Shown here: in pieces, positions 36,060 through 46,182 of the stretch
Layout of the letters: every line of letters starts with the position of its first letter
Position numbering within the stretch: position 1 is the stretch's first letter
NCBI GenBank assembly: GCA_020026275.1
Contig: JAHHQQ010000006.1
Coordinates: 1-64,000, forward strand
Length of the DNA stretch: 64,000 bases
Source: Bacteroidales bacterium
GTDB lineage: Bacteria; Bacteroidota; Bacteroidia; Bacteroidales; UBA932
Direction: 5' to 3'
Translations under genes and position numbers: made by a program
Notes under the pieces: model-generated
The model's database searches: none
Seen by the model: only the letters and a program-made list of their open reading frames with translations
Told to the model about the DNA's origin: nothing

Positions 36060-37457
36060 TTACTGACGATAATAAGTCATCTTGTACATTCTGGCCACTG
36101 ATTCTTCGGTCTTGAAACCAACTGTTGATGCCAGGATATAGATATCATAGCCATTGGCATTTTCCTCCATACTGATAGAGACATCGCCCCATTTGTTGTA
36201 GTTGCATGGAGAAACGGAATCGCTCTTGAACAATCTGAACTTGTCATAACCGTCGTCCTCTGGCTTCAACTCCATCAGACCGGTATTGGTTATTTCAAAT
36301 ACCTGAACCACATTTTCTGACCATGCATCATATCCCTGTTCATTGGTTACAAGGAAACGGTCCCCTTCAACGTCAAATACCTTGAAATCGAGAATCTTGT
36401 ACATTGTATTCGCTTTATTCAGCATGGTAATATCCATATCAGGAGTGAAAATATGGAACTCACTGCCACCTTCTTCCGGAGAACTGCCTTCATGCAAGAA
36501 TGAGAAATAATGATTTGAATTATCTTCAATTGAGGCACGCTGAACCTGGGCCAGCTTCCAGTTTTTCTTTGCAGGGCCATAACGTAGCACATTCGGTTTA
36601 TTTGCCGGAGTCACCAGCACACCGTCATTCAATTCCCAAGAATAGATGTTCATATTGTCCGGTGCGATTCCGTAAATAAAAGATTTGCCTTTAGTCACAT
36701 CTCCACAAACACTCATCTCGTATCCCATATTTTCTGGGCATCCATCTCCGGCAGCGTAATTCAGCAACAGCTTATGTGATTCAGTTTCGTCATCATAAAC
36801 ATATACCATAAAGCCGGCGCCATAAATATTCCATCGGGAAGTGACAAAATGTCCGGCAGCATCTGTATCTGCCTTCATCATCCAAGAAGAAGCGGCATCC
36901 ACTGTCTTCACTAAATTTCCTGTCTTCTTGTCAAACAAAAAGAACTTTCCATTCAATTCTTGAACCGCAACATACTTGTCATTGACGGCACAACCAGTAT
37001 TTTCACGAGAAGGTATGCCAAGCTCCAGATTGGTCTTGGACCACAACTTGGAGAATCTGGTTTTCGGAGGAGTCGGAACAACTCGGATAGTGTTGGTATG
37101 ACGAGTTCCTTGTACATCCACTACAGTAATCGAACGTGGCTCTGTAAAGTCCAGCACTCCTCCAATTGGCGGATCCACATAACAATTATGTTCAAGACTG
37201 ACAGAACAAAACAGCCGGGTCACATCCAAAGGTGCATCATCGGATGTAGGAACCTTGACCTGAATTTCTTCACCTTCTTGATAAGGACCTTTCTTTACAG
37301 CATAAAACTCAGCCGGATTGCCTGGAATGCTTATCGTCACATTCAACAAGCCATTTACCTGATCGACACGCCCTTCTGACAGGTCCGGTTGCTCACAAGA
37401 AAATAGAGCGACGGACATCAGACTGAAAAGAGTCAAATATTTATTAATTGTTTTCAT
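36060..37457 (-). CDS. DUF5018-type surface lipoprotein
   Basis: 465 aa from ATG 37457, the start of a lipoprotein signal (SVALFSC, Cys21); another ATG at 37484 overlaps the SusD stop. The N-terminus has beta-sandwich modules (ITVVDVQGTRHTNTIRVVP), then a propeller-like repeat region of KYVAVQELNGKFFLFDKKTG type. This fits DUF5018 proteins, which follow SusC/SusD genes and act as surface glycan-binding proteins. It lies 17 bp after SusD. A strong hairpin separates it from the enzyme genes. Confidence 0.8.
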   Translation of the reverse strand: MKTINKYLTLFSLMSVALFSCEQPDLSEGRVDQVNGLLNVTISIPGNPAEFYAVKKGPYQEGEEIQVKVPTSDDAPLDVTRLFCSVSLEHNCYVDPPIGGVLDFTEPRSITVVDVQGTRHTNTIRVVPTPPKTRFSKLWSKTNLELGIPSRENTGCAVNDKYVAVQELNGKFFLFDKKTGNLVKTVDAASSWMMKADTDAAGHFVTSRWNIYGAGFMVYVYDDETESHKLLLNYAAGDGCPENMGYEMSVCGDVTKGKSFIYGIAPDNMNIYSWELNDGVLVTPANKPNVLRYGPAKKNWKLAQVQRASIEDNSNHYFSFLHEGSSPEEGGSEFHIFTPDMDITMLNKANTMYKILDFKVFDVEGDRFLVTNEQGYDAWSENVVQVFEITNTGLMELKPEDDGYDKFRLFKSDSVSPCNYNKWGDVSISMEENANGYDIYILASTVGFKTEESVARMYKMTYYRQ

Positions 37458-37474
37458 AGAATTCTTTTTATGAT

Positions 37475-39085
37475 TTATTTCCATTCATCAAACTGAGCTA
37501 CTTCAACATTCTGCTGTATTTCAGCAAGAGGAATAGGAAAACGTTTGTTGTATTTTTCTAGATATACTCTTGTCTTTGCCCCATCACAGCTTACTACCTG
37601 ATAGGTGAAATGATCTCCCTCCTTTATTGGTTTTACACCTTTCATACTGACACCATTGAGAAGAGTGGTACCCAGTCCCCAACGACGGATGTCCCAAAAA
37701 CGATGTCCTTCAAATGCCAATTCGATCATACGTTCATGACGGAGCAACTTCATGAATTCAGTCTTGTTGGAAGCCTCTACAGCAGGGAGTTTCGCTCTGT
37801 CCCGAACCTCATTCAATGCAGACAATGCTTCTTTGAGATTATCCTGTTCTGCCATAGCCTCAGCGTAAATCAAAAGCACTTCAGCATATCTCATGAAATA
37901 AAATGTAAGATCAGTCGGAGTCATCTTGTTCTTTGGAATTTCTTCGTCGAACAACTTACGCATATAATAACCAGTACAAGTGGTACCACCACCGACAGCA
38001 TAACCGTCACGACTTCCTTCGTAAGTGTAGAGCTTTTCACCTTTCCATGTACAGCCATTATACAGGATAGACGCATAGAAACGAGGCTCTCTTCCGGTAT
38101 ATGGATCAGCGGCCATCTTAGGATTGTTCCAATCAAAAGGAGTACCGTCGGCCATTTCATAAGCAGATACCAAATTCTCAGTCGGACTCACCTCTGCATA
38201 TCCACCGTCACTTGGCGGGCAATAAAAATAATCGAAAGAATAGAACATTTTGTCATCATAAGAATGTCCCCATTCGATGATGCTTTCATTGTTTACAAGA
38301 GGGGAACTTCTTCTGTTTGAAAACAATTCACCATAGCCATTGTCTGGTCTTGAAGGGTTCTTGTATAAAGAATATCCCAGTTCTTTTACTTTCAAGCAGG
38401 CATCAGACGCATCTTTCCAACGTTTCGCATACAGCATACAGCGTGCCTTGAAAGCATAGGCAGCTCCTTTTGTCAAACGACCAGCCGGAACCTGATCCTT
38501 TTCTGGAAGATATTTACTTGCAAAATCCAAATCTTCAGCAATGAAATCCCAACTCTCTTCCGGTTCACACAGAGGATGTGATTTTTCTCCAAGAGGAGGA
38601 AGTTCCTTATATAGAATATACTGGCCACCATAACGACTTGCCAGATTAAAATTGGCTACAGCTCTGAAAAAACGGACTTCCGCCTCGGCTTCCAATGCGA
38701 CCTCTTCTTTGAAATTGGCCTTATGAGCCTCAAGATCTCTCAGAAATCGACAGCAGGAAATTTGCCAAGTGTGACCATTTGACCAATTGTTCCAACGATT
38801 GGATTGAGGGGTAATTGGAGTAGTACCGAATGCGAAGAGATTGGCATCATCATTTACATTGTTCATTTTCAGAAGATCTGTGCAGGCATCATCACCCACT
38901 TTTCCTGAATAATATCCGCCAATCAAAGAATAGAAACCATTCAGATTCAATCTGAGATTGGTCTCATTGGACCAAGCGACATCCTCAGGATAACTGCTGG
39001 TCAATTCTGGATCTGTATTGCAAGACGTTACAGTGAAACCGGCAGACACCAACAACATTATTATAGACTTTTTGTATATTTTCAT
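37475..39085 (-). CDS. SusD/RagB-family glycan-binding lipoprotein
   Basis: 536 aa, lipidated at Cys22 (TVTSC). It has the SusD helical repeat core: WSNETNLRLNLNGFYSLIGG, the AEVRFFRAVANFNLASRYGG helix pair, and the C-terminal GHRFWDIRRWGLG. It should sit on the outer face of the outer membrane as the lid of the SusC channel encoded 11 bp upstream. The DUF5018 gene follows 17 bp later. Ligand identity is unknown. Confidence 0.95.
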   Translation of the reverse strand: MKIYKKSIIMLLVSAGFTVTSCNTDPELTSSYPEDVAWSNETNLRLNLNGFYSLIGGYYSGKVGDDACTDLLKMNNVNDDANLFAFGTTPITPQSNRWNNWSNGHTWQISCCRFLRDLEAHKANFKEEVALEAEAEVRFFRAVANFNLASRYGGQYILYKELPPLGEKSHPLCEPEESWDFIAEDLDFASKYLPEKDQVPAGRLTKGAAYAFKARCMLYAKRWKDASDACLKVKELGYSLYKNPSRPDNGYGELFSNRRSSPLVNNESIIEWGHSYDDKMFYSFDYFYCPPSDGGYAEVSPTENLVSAYEMADGTPFDWNNPKMAADPYTGREPRFYASILYNGCTWKGEKLYTYEGSRDGYAVGGGTTCTGYYMRKLFDEEIPKNKMTPTDLTFYFMRYAEVLLIYAEAMAEQDNLKEALSALNEVRDRAKLPAVEASNKTEFMKLLRHERMIELAFEGHRFWDIRRWGLGTTLLNGVSMKGVKPIKEGDHFTYQVVSCDGAKTRVYLEKYNKRFPIPLAEIQQNVEVAQFDEWK

Positions 39086-39096
39086 TGCATTATATT

Positions 39097-42000
39097 TTAG
39101 AAACTAATATTCAGACCAAATTCATAAGTACGCTGCTGAGGATAATATCCTTGATTGACACTTGGCATTTCCGGATCAAGAGTTTTCAAACCGGAAATGG
39201 TAAACAAATTACCGCCAGCGAAATAGGCACGGATCTTCTGAAGACCTATAGACTGAGACCATTTCTCTGGAATGGTATAACCCAACTGGAAAGATTTCAG
39301 ACGCAGATAAGTGCCATCCTTTACCCACCATGATGACATCTTGCCACCATTTTGACGTGTAGCGACGCCCAGACGAGGATATTCAGCATCAGTATGATCC
39401 GGTCTCCATGCATTCTCAACCAGATAGTAAGGACTGTTTCCATCACAATAGAATGGTTGCGTATAGAATGTATTGTCATAGAATCCCAAGTTCGGATAAA
39501 TTCCGCACAAATCGACATCAAATAAAGACGCTCCTTGGAAAAGCATGGAGAAATCAATGCCTCTCCAATCACCTGCGATAGTCAGACCGAACATCATTTC
39601 TGGGAAACTGCTTCGTCCGATAGGAACCCTATCCTGTTCGTACGTAATCTTGCCGTCGCCATTGATATCCTTCAACTTGATATCTCCAGGAAGTGTCGGG
39701 CCATATACGGCACTATGTTCAATCTCTTCTTCAGACTGGAACAATCCCTCCGCTTCAAATCCCCAGTAAGTTCCCATTGGACGGCCGGTCCGTCTGAGAT
39801 AATCTGGAACATTCGGATCTTCCGTTGTTTTCAGCACTTTATTTCTTGCCCATGAAACGTTGCCACTGATGGAATAATTGAAATCTCCGATATGATTCAC
39901 ATGGGAAAGAGACAACTCAAAACCACGGTTATCATGTGAACCATAGTTGATGACTCCAGGGAACCAGCCACCCAATGAAGGGCGGAATGTTCCGGATTGG
40001 CCAGCCAAAGTACGTGTCGTCTTCATATAGAAAACGTCCAATTCAATTCCCAACTTGCCTCTCCACATACTGGATTCAATACCGAAATTGTAAGAATCAG
40101 TCAGTTGCCATTTCAAATCCATATTGACAGGTCCGCTCACTCCAAGATTTTTCTCCGGCTTGTTTCCAAAAAGGACGAAGGGATCTTGGGACAGGGAAGC
40201 AACTGAGAAATAAGCCATGGTATTGCTAATGGCACTATCACTACCGAGACGACCAGCTGAAGCACGAAGTTTCAGATTATCCCAGAATGGAAGGGCATCT
40301 TTGAAAAATCCCTCTTCGGAAATTCTCCATCCCAGAGAAACTCCCGGGAACACACCCCATCTGTTTGCTTTTGGAAGTGCAGTAGAAGCATCAATTCTAC
40401 TGGTCAGTTCAAACAAATACTTGTCCGCATAGGCATAATTCAAACGCAGCACATAACCAGCCCTCTTATCGACACCATGACTACCTTGAATCATGGAATC
40501 AGTAATGGTTTCGCCATAAGATATATCAATGATATCTTTGATAGGAAAATCCTCCTTGCCCGTTGAAATACCATAATATTTGTCTATGTTATATTCATAT
40601 AAGAACAAACCTGAAATATCATGTTTGCCAAATTTGTGATGATATTCAATAGATGGACGGATCTGATAGTCATCACTGTTCCTATACCACTGGGCCAATG
40701 TCACTTTGCTGGCAATTCTACCATTCATCATTGTCCACGTTCTCGTGGTCTGATTCCAACAAGCCAGTTCGTAATCATTCAACCAAGATTTCTTCATGAA
40801 TGCATTCTTGAGATAGGAGGCATCCAGTTTCAATTTGAGTCCCTGTATGAAAGGCACTTTGTATGACAAGGAGATATTTCCTTGGAAAGAGGAAGTATTG
40901 ACCTTTGTCTGACCGGAAAGATCTCGTGCGGCAATAGGGTTATTGTTGCCATTTCCTGCCATATTCAAGCTACCTACAGGAATCCCATCTTCAGTATAAG
41001 GCCTCAAATAAGGATAGGACATCATTGCTTGCGGAAATATGGCCGCATAAGATGATGAACCGGCTGAAGCTCCCGGTTCCTTATCCAAAGAGAGGAAACC
41101 TGACAAGTTCATAGACATATCGAAATGATCTGTAATCTTGGTGTCAAAATTTGCCCTGAAACTGTATTTGTCAAAAGAAGTTCTTGAAATGACTCCTCTC
41201 TGGTTATAAGCTCCTAAAGAACCGAAGAATCGTATTTTCTCTGTACCGCCAGATACTGACACATTGTTGGTATAGGAAGGTGCGACATCGTTAAAAAGCA
41301 AATCAAACCAGTCAGTATTCCCATATACTGTTTCATCTTCACTTGGGTTGGTAATTCGTTTTATCTCATCTGCCGTAAATCGGAGATTCTCCTCCGGAAT
41401 GCCATCGAGACGCTGGGCTTCATTATACCAATATGCATAGTCTGGACCATTCAAGAACTCTGGAAAATTTGCATTCTGACTCAAAGTGACGGCTGAATTG
41501 ACGGTCACTGTCGGTTTCTGCAATTTACCTCTTTTAGTGGTTACCAGTACGACACCACCAGAAGCACGTACACCATAGACCGCAGCGGCTGTCGCATCTT
41601 TCAAAATAGTGATGGACTCCACCTCATCAGGAGAAAGTGTCGGGAAATACTCCACCACTACACCATCCACGACAATCAAGGCACTTCCATCACCAGCACC
41701 AGCACCACGAATTACCAGACTGGAATTGTCCTTACCTGGCTGACCACTGGATTGTTTGGTAATCAAACCCGGAAGACGACCGCCCAGCATAGAAGACAAG
41801 CTGCCACTTGGAGCCATCTTCAACTGTTTGTTGTCAACTTGTGAAATGGCGCCGGTCACACTCAACTTTTTTTGTGTACCGTAACCTACTACCACGACTT
41901 CTTCAAGCATCTGTTTATCTTCCTTGACAATGAAATTGATTGTACTTCTTCCAGAAATGGGAACCACTTGGGCAACATATCCCAAAGAAGAGAAAGAAAT

Positions 42001-42510
42001 GTCTGATGCCTCAGAAGAAACATTGGAAATTTCATAGTTTCCCTCTACATCTGTAATGACGCCATTCTGAGTTCCTGGAATCATAACTGTAGCACCTATT
42101 ACAGGAACACCCTTTTCGTCTGTAACCCGACCCTTGATCTTCACGAATTTCGGTTTACCTGACATTGCCGACTTTTTGCTTAGGATAATCTTGTTATTCA
42201 AGACTTTGTAGGAAATTCCTGTTCCTGCAAATATCTTATTTAAAACATTACTGATATCCGCACTCCTTACAGAGACGGTCACTTTCTTTTTTACATCGAC
42301 TACATGAGAATCATAGACAAACGTAAAATCTGACTGTTTTTCAACTGCTCTGATCGCAAGTTCCAACGGTTTATTCTTCAATGAAACGGAAATTCCCGCG
42401 TTTTGTGCCTGAATATTCTCCGAATGGAAAAGCCCAAACGTCAACAACACTAAGATGATCCCTAGACAAAATGATCTGGGGAAACTTTGGAAAAAAAAGT
42501 TTTTATACAT
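39097..42510 (-). CDS. SusC/RagA-family TonB-linked transporter with STN domain
   Basis: 1137 aa from ATG 42510. Order: signal peptide (SENIQAQ end), STN domain (about 40-110, TFVYDSHVVDVKKKVTVSV), carboxypeptidase-like domain, TonB box (EEVVVVGYGTQKK), plug (SLSSMLGGRLPGLITKQSSG; GVRASGGVVLVTTKRGK), then the barrel ending FGLNISF. The N-terminal STN domain is the part that contacts a FecR anti-sigma factor, and a FecR gene lies directly upstream (42602-43615). It imports oligosaccharides captured by the SusD protein. A 10-bp hairpin lies in the 91-bp gap to FecR. Confidence 0.95.
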   Translation of the reverse strand: MYKNFFFQSFPRSFCLGIILVLLTFGLFHSENIQAQNAGISVSLKNKPLELAIRAVEKQSDFTFVYDSHVVDVKKKVTVSVRSADISNVLNKIFAGTGISYKVLNNKIILSKKSAMSGKPKFVKIKGRVTDEKGVPVIGATVMIPGTQNGVITDVEGNYEISNVSSEASDISFSSLGYVAQVVPISGRSTINFIVKEDKQMLEEVVVVGYGTQKKLSVTGAISQVDNKQLKMAPSGSLSSMLGGRLPGLITKQSSGQPGKDNSSLVIRGAGAGDGSALIVVDGVVVEYFPTLSPDEVESITILKDATAAAVYGVRASGGVVLVTTKRGKLQKPTVTVNSAVTLSQNANFPEFLNGPDYAYWYNEAQRLDGIPEENLRFTADEIKRITNPSEDETVYGNTDWFDLLFNDVAPSYTNNVSVSGGTEKIRFFGSLGAYNQRGVISRTSFDKYSFRANFDTKITDHFDMSMNLSGFLSLDKEPGASAGSSSYAAIFPQAMMSYPYLRPYTEDGIPVGSLNMAGNGNNNPIAARDLSGQTKVNTSSFQGNISLSYKVPFIQGLKLKLDASYLKNAFMKKSWLNDYELACWNQTTRTWTMMNGRIASKVTLAQWYRNSDDYQIRPSIEYHHKFGKHDISGLFLYEYNIDKYYGISTGKEDFPIKDIIDISYGETITDSMIQGSHGVDKRAGYVLRLNYAYADKYLFELTSRIDASTALPKANRWGVFPGVSLGWRISEEGFFKDALPFWDNLKLRASAGRLGSDSAISNTMAYFSVASLSQDPFVLFGNKPEKNLGVSGPVNMDLKWQLTDSYNFGIESSMWRGKLGIELDVFYMKTTRTLAGQSGTFRPSLGGWFPGVINYGSHDNRGFELSLSHVNHIGDFNYSISGNVSWARNKVLKTTEDPNVPDYLRRTGRPMGTYWGFEAEGLFQSEEEIEHSAVYGPTLPGDIKLKDINGDGKITYEQDRVPIGRSSFPEMMFGLTIAGDWRGIDFSMLFQGASLFDVDLCGIYPNLGFYDNTFYTQPFYCDGNSPYYLVENAWRPDHTDAEYPRLGVATRQNGGKMSSWWVKDGTYLRLKSFQLGYTIPEKWSQSIGLQKIRAYFAGGNLFTISGLKTLDPEMPSVNQGYYPQQRTYEFGLNISF

Positions 42511-42569
42511 AAATTGGTTAATTAATTTAATTTTCAAGTCGCCTGACTTGGTATTAATTATTTTAAGTG

Positions 42570-42595
42570 GAGTGAGATGCTGCAACATCTCACTC
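42570..42595 (-). other. Stem-loop between FecR and SusC genes
   Basis: GAGTGAGATG and CATCTCACTC form a perfect 10-bp stem around a 6-nt loop, 6 bp after the FecR stop and 59 bp before the SusC start. On the minus strand the following bases are CACTTAAAATAATT, a weak U-tract, so a leaky terminator or processing site is plausible. Confidence 0.65.
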
Positions 42596-42601
42596 TTATT
42601 A

Positions 42602-43615
42602 TTATTTGATCACAATCACATTCCGGTGTCCGGAGCAATCATTCCCTTCAGTTTTTGACAATTGATATTGCATATCTCCAGCCATACAGATATAATCTAA
42701 AATCTGATACAACTGTTCATTCTCAAATGTACCTGTTATGGAAACCTCACGTATGTCTTCATCCGCAATACAGAATTCTACATTATAAAATCTCTCCAAT
42801 TCCATCAGTACTTCTTCAATCGGCGTTTCTCTGAAAACGAATCGGTTCTTTCTCCAAGCTGTCTTGTTGTCTGCATTCACCTGATCGACGACCATTTCTC
42901 CGGTTCTCGCATTGAAGCGCAATCTTTCATCAGGATGAATAATCTGCGAAAATTTCCGTTTGCTGTCATTGAAATCTATACAGACCAGACCTTCCACCAA
43001 CGTGGTTTCGATACATTCATCATTTTCGCTGGCGAACAAATCGAACTCGGTTCCCAATGCAGTCACAGAATAATGATATTTTGTATCAACTACAAATGGT
43101 CTTTTCTTATCCTTTGCCACATCGAAATAAGCCTGTCCAGACAATTCGACTTTTCTCTGCTTTCCCTCAAACTTGATAGGATATTTCAAAGTACTGGATG
43201 AATTGAGCCAAGCCAAAGTACCGTCTGGCAATTCTACTTTAGTCACCATACCGGATTTGGAACTTATCTGTATCGTCTGGTTTCCATAATCGTCTCCTGA
43301 GAAGAACAAATACCCCAATGCAATACAAACTGGAAGAATCAGAACAGCCGCCGTTTTTTCAAAAGTCCGGACAATCTTCATAAAGAAAGTCTTCGTTCTC
43401 TTCCTGCCGACTTCCTTCTGGAATCTTTCAAAAGCTTTCCGGGTGTCAGTGTGTTCCAATACATGCAAGGATTTGGCAGAATGGAGAACATAGTACATAT
43501 TTTCTGCCATCTCTCTATTTTCCTTACTCTTCCTTATCCAAGCCTCCACTTCCGCTATCCGGACTGGATCCGTCATCTCTCCATCAAGATATTCCAGCAA
43601 ATCCTGTTCACTCAT
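42602..43615 (-). CDS. FecR-family anti-sigma factor
   Basis: 337 aa. The N-terminal about 80 residues are the cytoplasmic sigma-binding part (EQDLLEYLDGEMTD). One membrane helix lies at about 86-105 (AAVLILPVCIALGYLFF). The periplasmic FecR domain has TKVELPDGTLAWLNSSSTLK, VELSGQAYFDVAKDKKRPF and ALGTEFDLFA. The C-terminal domain (VLMELERFYNVEFCIADEDI) contacts the receptor's STN domain. It would hold the ECF sigma factor until SusC binds substrate. The sigma gene at 43893 is divergent, not upstream on the same strand as is usual. Confidence 0.95.
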   Translation of the reverse strand: MSEQDLLEYLDGEMTDPVRIAEVEAWIRKSKENREMAENMYYVLHSAKSLHVLEHTDTRKAFERFQKEVGRKRTKTFFMKIVRTFEKTAAVLILPVCIALGYLFFSGDDYGNQTIQISSKSGMVTKVELPDGTLAWLNSSSTLKYPIKFEGKQRKVELSGQAYFDVAKDKKRPFVVDTKYHYSVTALGTEFDLFASENDECIETTLVEGLVCIDFNDSKRKFSQIIHPDERLRFNARTGEMVVDQVNADNKTAWRKNRFVFRETPIEEVLMELERFYNVEFCIADEDIREVSITGTFENEQLYQILDYICMAGDMQYQLSKTEGNDCSGHRNVIVIK

Positions 43616-43892
43616 AACTCAATTGCAATTTATTCTATTTTCTGACTGCACTCTTGGACGGCTTGCTGTCTTGAAGCAACTTGGAGTTTGTTCAAACAGA
43701 ACGTTCAGTGTCATCAATCAGGTTTTCTACTTCTAATACAACTCAGAACCAAAAAGTACTAAACCAAAATTGAAATATTTTTCTATTTGTTCTATATTTA
43801 CATAATGAATTCCATCAGTCTGTAATTTTGACTGCATTCATCAATACTTTGCAAAATAGAAATGAACTAAAACAATAACACATTATCTCTAC
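43616..43892. promoter_or_regulatory. Intergenic region between divergent FecR and sigma genes
   Basis: 277 bp of A/T-rich DNA must carry promoters for both divergent genes. A near-match to the -7 box (ATACTTTG at 43846-43853) lies upstream of the sigma gene. A short inverted repeat, GTTTG TT CAAAC, occurs at about 43688-43699. No clear sigma-specific repeat is seen. Confidence 0.35.
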
Positions 43893-44459
43893 ATGGAACC
43901 ATCTCTGTCAAATACCCATCTCGTTCTTCGGCTGAAATCCGGAGATGAGACTGCCTTCAAACGAATATTTGAATTGTACTTTGACAGACTCTGTGCATTT
44001 TCAGCCCAATTTGTCAACAGTTGGGAGGCTGAAGAAATCGTACATGAGACCATCATGTGGCTTTGGGAAAACAGGGAATCACTCATTCCAGACCTGCAGG
44101 TCAAATCATTGCTCTTTGCAATCGTCAAAAACAAATGCCTTAATTTGAACAAGCATAATCATATCAAATGTCAGATTCTGGAAGAAATCAAATACAAATT
44201 TTCAAATGAATTCGAAAACCCAGACTTCTATGTATACGATGACCTCAAGACGGCATTTGAAAAGGCACTGATAAAATTGCCTGAAGATTATCGGGAAGCA
44301 TTTGTTTTGAACAGATTCCATAATATGAAATATCAAGAGATTGCCCAGATGAAGAACATTTCCCCAAAGACGGTAGCCTACCGAATCTGCAAGGCATTGG
44401 AAATCCTCAGAAAAGAACTGAAGAACTACCATGCACTACTCTTTCTTCTGTCTCTATAA
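43893..44459 (+). CDS. ECF-type RNA polymerase sigma factor
   Basis: 188 aa with region 2 (AFKRIFELYFDRLCAFSAQF, then EEIVHETIMWLWENRE) and region 4 (LPEDYREAFVLNRFHNMKYQ, EIAQMKNISPKTVAYRI). It directs transcription of the SusC/SusD locus when released by FecR. It is encoded divergently from FecR, so the two genes probably have separate promoters. It ends 64 bp before the stop of the convergent DUF4434 lipoprotein gene. Confidence 0.94.
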   Translation: MEPSLSNTHLVLRLKSGDETAFKRIFELYFDRLCAFSAQFVNSWEAEEIVHETIMWLWENRESLIPDLQVKSLLFAIVKNKCLNLNKHNHIKCQILEEIKYKFSNEFENPDFYVYDDLKTAFEKALIKLPEDYREAFVLNRFHNMKYQEIAQMKNISPKTVAYRICKALEILRKELKNYHALLFLLSL

Positions 44460-44523
44460 AATCATATCGGAATCCTCCTCCAACATATTGTTTCGGAGGA
44501 AACCGACTTCTGCAAACACACCA

Positions 44524-46182
44524 CTATTTCAAAAGATTATTCTCTCCAAGATAGTTGCGATACCCTTCGTAACCATCTGTCCCTTTCTTGAAGGTATTCC
44601 AGCTGAAATTGGTGATATATTCTGTAAACATGCCAGCCACCCACAGCTGTTTGCTAAGATCCTCCCATTTCTTAGGACCATAATCTGCCATGAAACTTTC
44701 CACATCCACACCGAACTTGACACCAGTCTTGTCACAAGCCTTCTTCACTTCTGCAAACCAATTGGGCAGGTCTACATCCGCATCCGTCAGATAATAGCTT
44801 CCAGAATTACGTCCGCCACAATCTTGAAGATAGAGGAAATCAATGGCTGGAGTCTGTTTGAAAAGCCGTTCAAACCACTGTCCACATAAATCGGCAGGCA
44901 TCCCTCTCCATAATGCAGGAGCAATCTGAACACTCTGATCCGGAGATTTGGATTTGATATATGTAGCCAAAGACTGCAGATAGTTGCCAAGCATTGACAA
45001 AGCTGGTTCAAACAACCATGCTCCTGACGGCCAAGAGCCATCATGGAACTCTTCTGTTATATACCATCCGGCCAGACAAGGATTCTTTCCAAATTTGCTG
45101 TTTATTTCATCAAACAGCATCTTGTTCCTTTCCAAATTCAAGGTATATCTGTCAGGATCAGCTTTATTGCTTGAATATTCTCCCGGATACAAACCAAGGA
45201 TGAGTTTCATCCCTTGACGTTGAGCCGCATCAAACATCTTGTCAATATAGTCACACTCTTTTTTTACCCATGGCAAATGGGAATCTTTATAAAAAGAGAT
45301 TTCAGGACAGCTTGACGCTTCCACCCACTGCTCTGCATACTGGATAATCCACGTGTCAATACCAATAGCCTTGCTGTCTTTAAACTCTTTGTCCCAGTCT
45401 GTATCATTGTAATACGGATCATTCAACTGGATGAACACACTGGAGAAACGGGCCTTGCCAGGTTGAAGTTCAAAAGAAGTCAATTGTTTCAACTCATCCA
45501 CACAGACCTCTCCTTCGCAAGTTTCTCCGTCTGGATTAGATATTTCTATACGATAACCCGCATAACGATTGAGAGCCGGTTTTTCTGACATCACGCCAGC
45601 TCCTCTTTTACATACTTTAAATCGGCTATATGGCATTATCAGTCGATTCCAACCCTCCTTTGACATAATTTTGGAATCTTCAAACGCATAATACTGCCAA
45701 CGCTCACGACTAGAATCATATGGTTCTTCTTTACTGAACATTTTCTCATCTTCCATTATGATGAAACGGAATACTCCTTTATTATTCTTATTGCCCTTGA
45801 CCCAAAGAGAAAGCCCGAGAGGTTCAAAAGACAAATCTGACCTCCAGTCCCCTTCCGTCCTCTCGAGAAAAACAGTTTCCTGTGAACCTCCAGCAAAAGA
45901 ATATTTCAGAGAGAAAGCCCCTGTTCCTTCGTGATGGCTTTGCGCCAATTCATATTTCAAAGACGCAATGCCTTTATCATCCTTTGAAGTCCGATAAGAA
46001 AAGGCGCGCATTTCATCAAAAGGGTCCAATGTCTTGGTTGCTTTGGCAGCATTGACAATACTCTGTATCTCTAATTTTTCCTCACGGTCTGGTGCTTTTG
46101 CCGCTTCATGATCTGTTTTTTCGCAAGATGAGAACATGACTCCCAATGCGATCAGTGATAATGAAATATAGTTCATCTTCAT
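44524..46182 (-). CDS. DUF4434 barrel lipoprotein with N-terminal carbohydrate-binding-like domain
   Basis: 552 aa, lipidated at Cys20 (MFSSC). Residues about 40-240 look like a jelly-roll carbohydrate-binding domain (LSLWVKGNKNNKGVFRFII). From FSSVFIQLNDPYYNDTDWDK a DUF4434 TIM-barrel follows, with WYITEEFHDGSWPSGAW and FGVDVESFM carrying likely active-site acids (Glu-Glu; Asp, Glu). It would be a surface- or periplasm-anchored enzyme of unknown glycan specificity. It is the fourth DUF4434 gene here. It sits between the ECF sigma gene and the second SusD/SusC pair, 519 bp from the latter. Confidence 0.82.
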   Translation of the reverse strand: MKMNYISLSLIALGVMFSSCEKTDHEAAKAPDREEKLEIQSIVNAAKATKTLDPFDEMRAFSYRTSKDDKGIASLKYELAQSHHEGTGAFSLKYSFAGGSQETVFLERTEGDWRSDLSFEPLGLSLWVKGNKNNKGVFRFIIMEDEKMFSKEEPYDSSRERWQYYAFEDSKIMSKEGWNRLIMPYSRFKVCKRGAGVMSEKPALNRYAGYRIEISNPDGETCEGEVCVDELKQLTSFELQPGKARFSSVFIQLNDPYYNDTDWDKEFKDSKAIGIDTWIIQYAEQWVEASSCPEISFYKDSHLPWVKKECDYIDKMFDAAQRQGMKLILGLYPGEYSSNKADPDRYTLNLERNKMLFDEINSKFGKNPCLAGWYITEEFHDGSWPSGAWLFEPALSMLGNYLQSLATYIKSKSPDQSVQIAPALWRGMPADLCGQWFERLFKQTPAIDFLYLQDCGGRNSGSYYLTDADVDLPNWFAEVKKACDKTGVKFGVDVESFMADYGPKKWEDLSKQLWVAGMFTEYITNFSWNTFKKGTDGYEGYRNYLGENNLLK

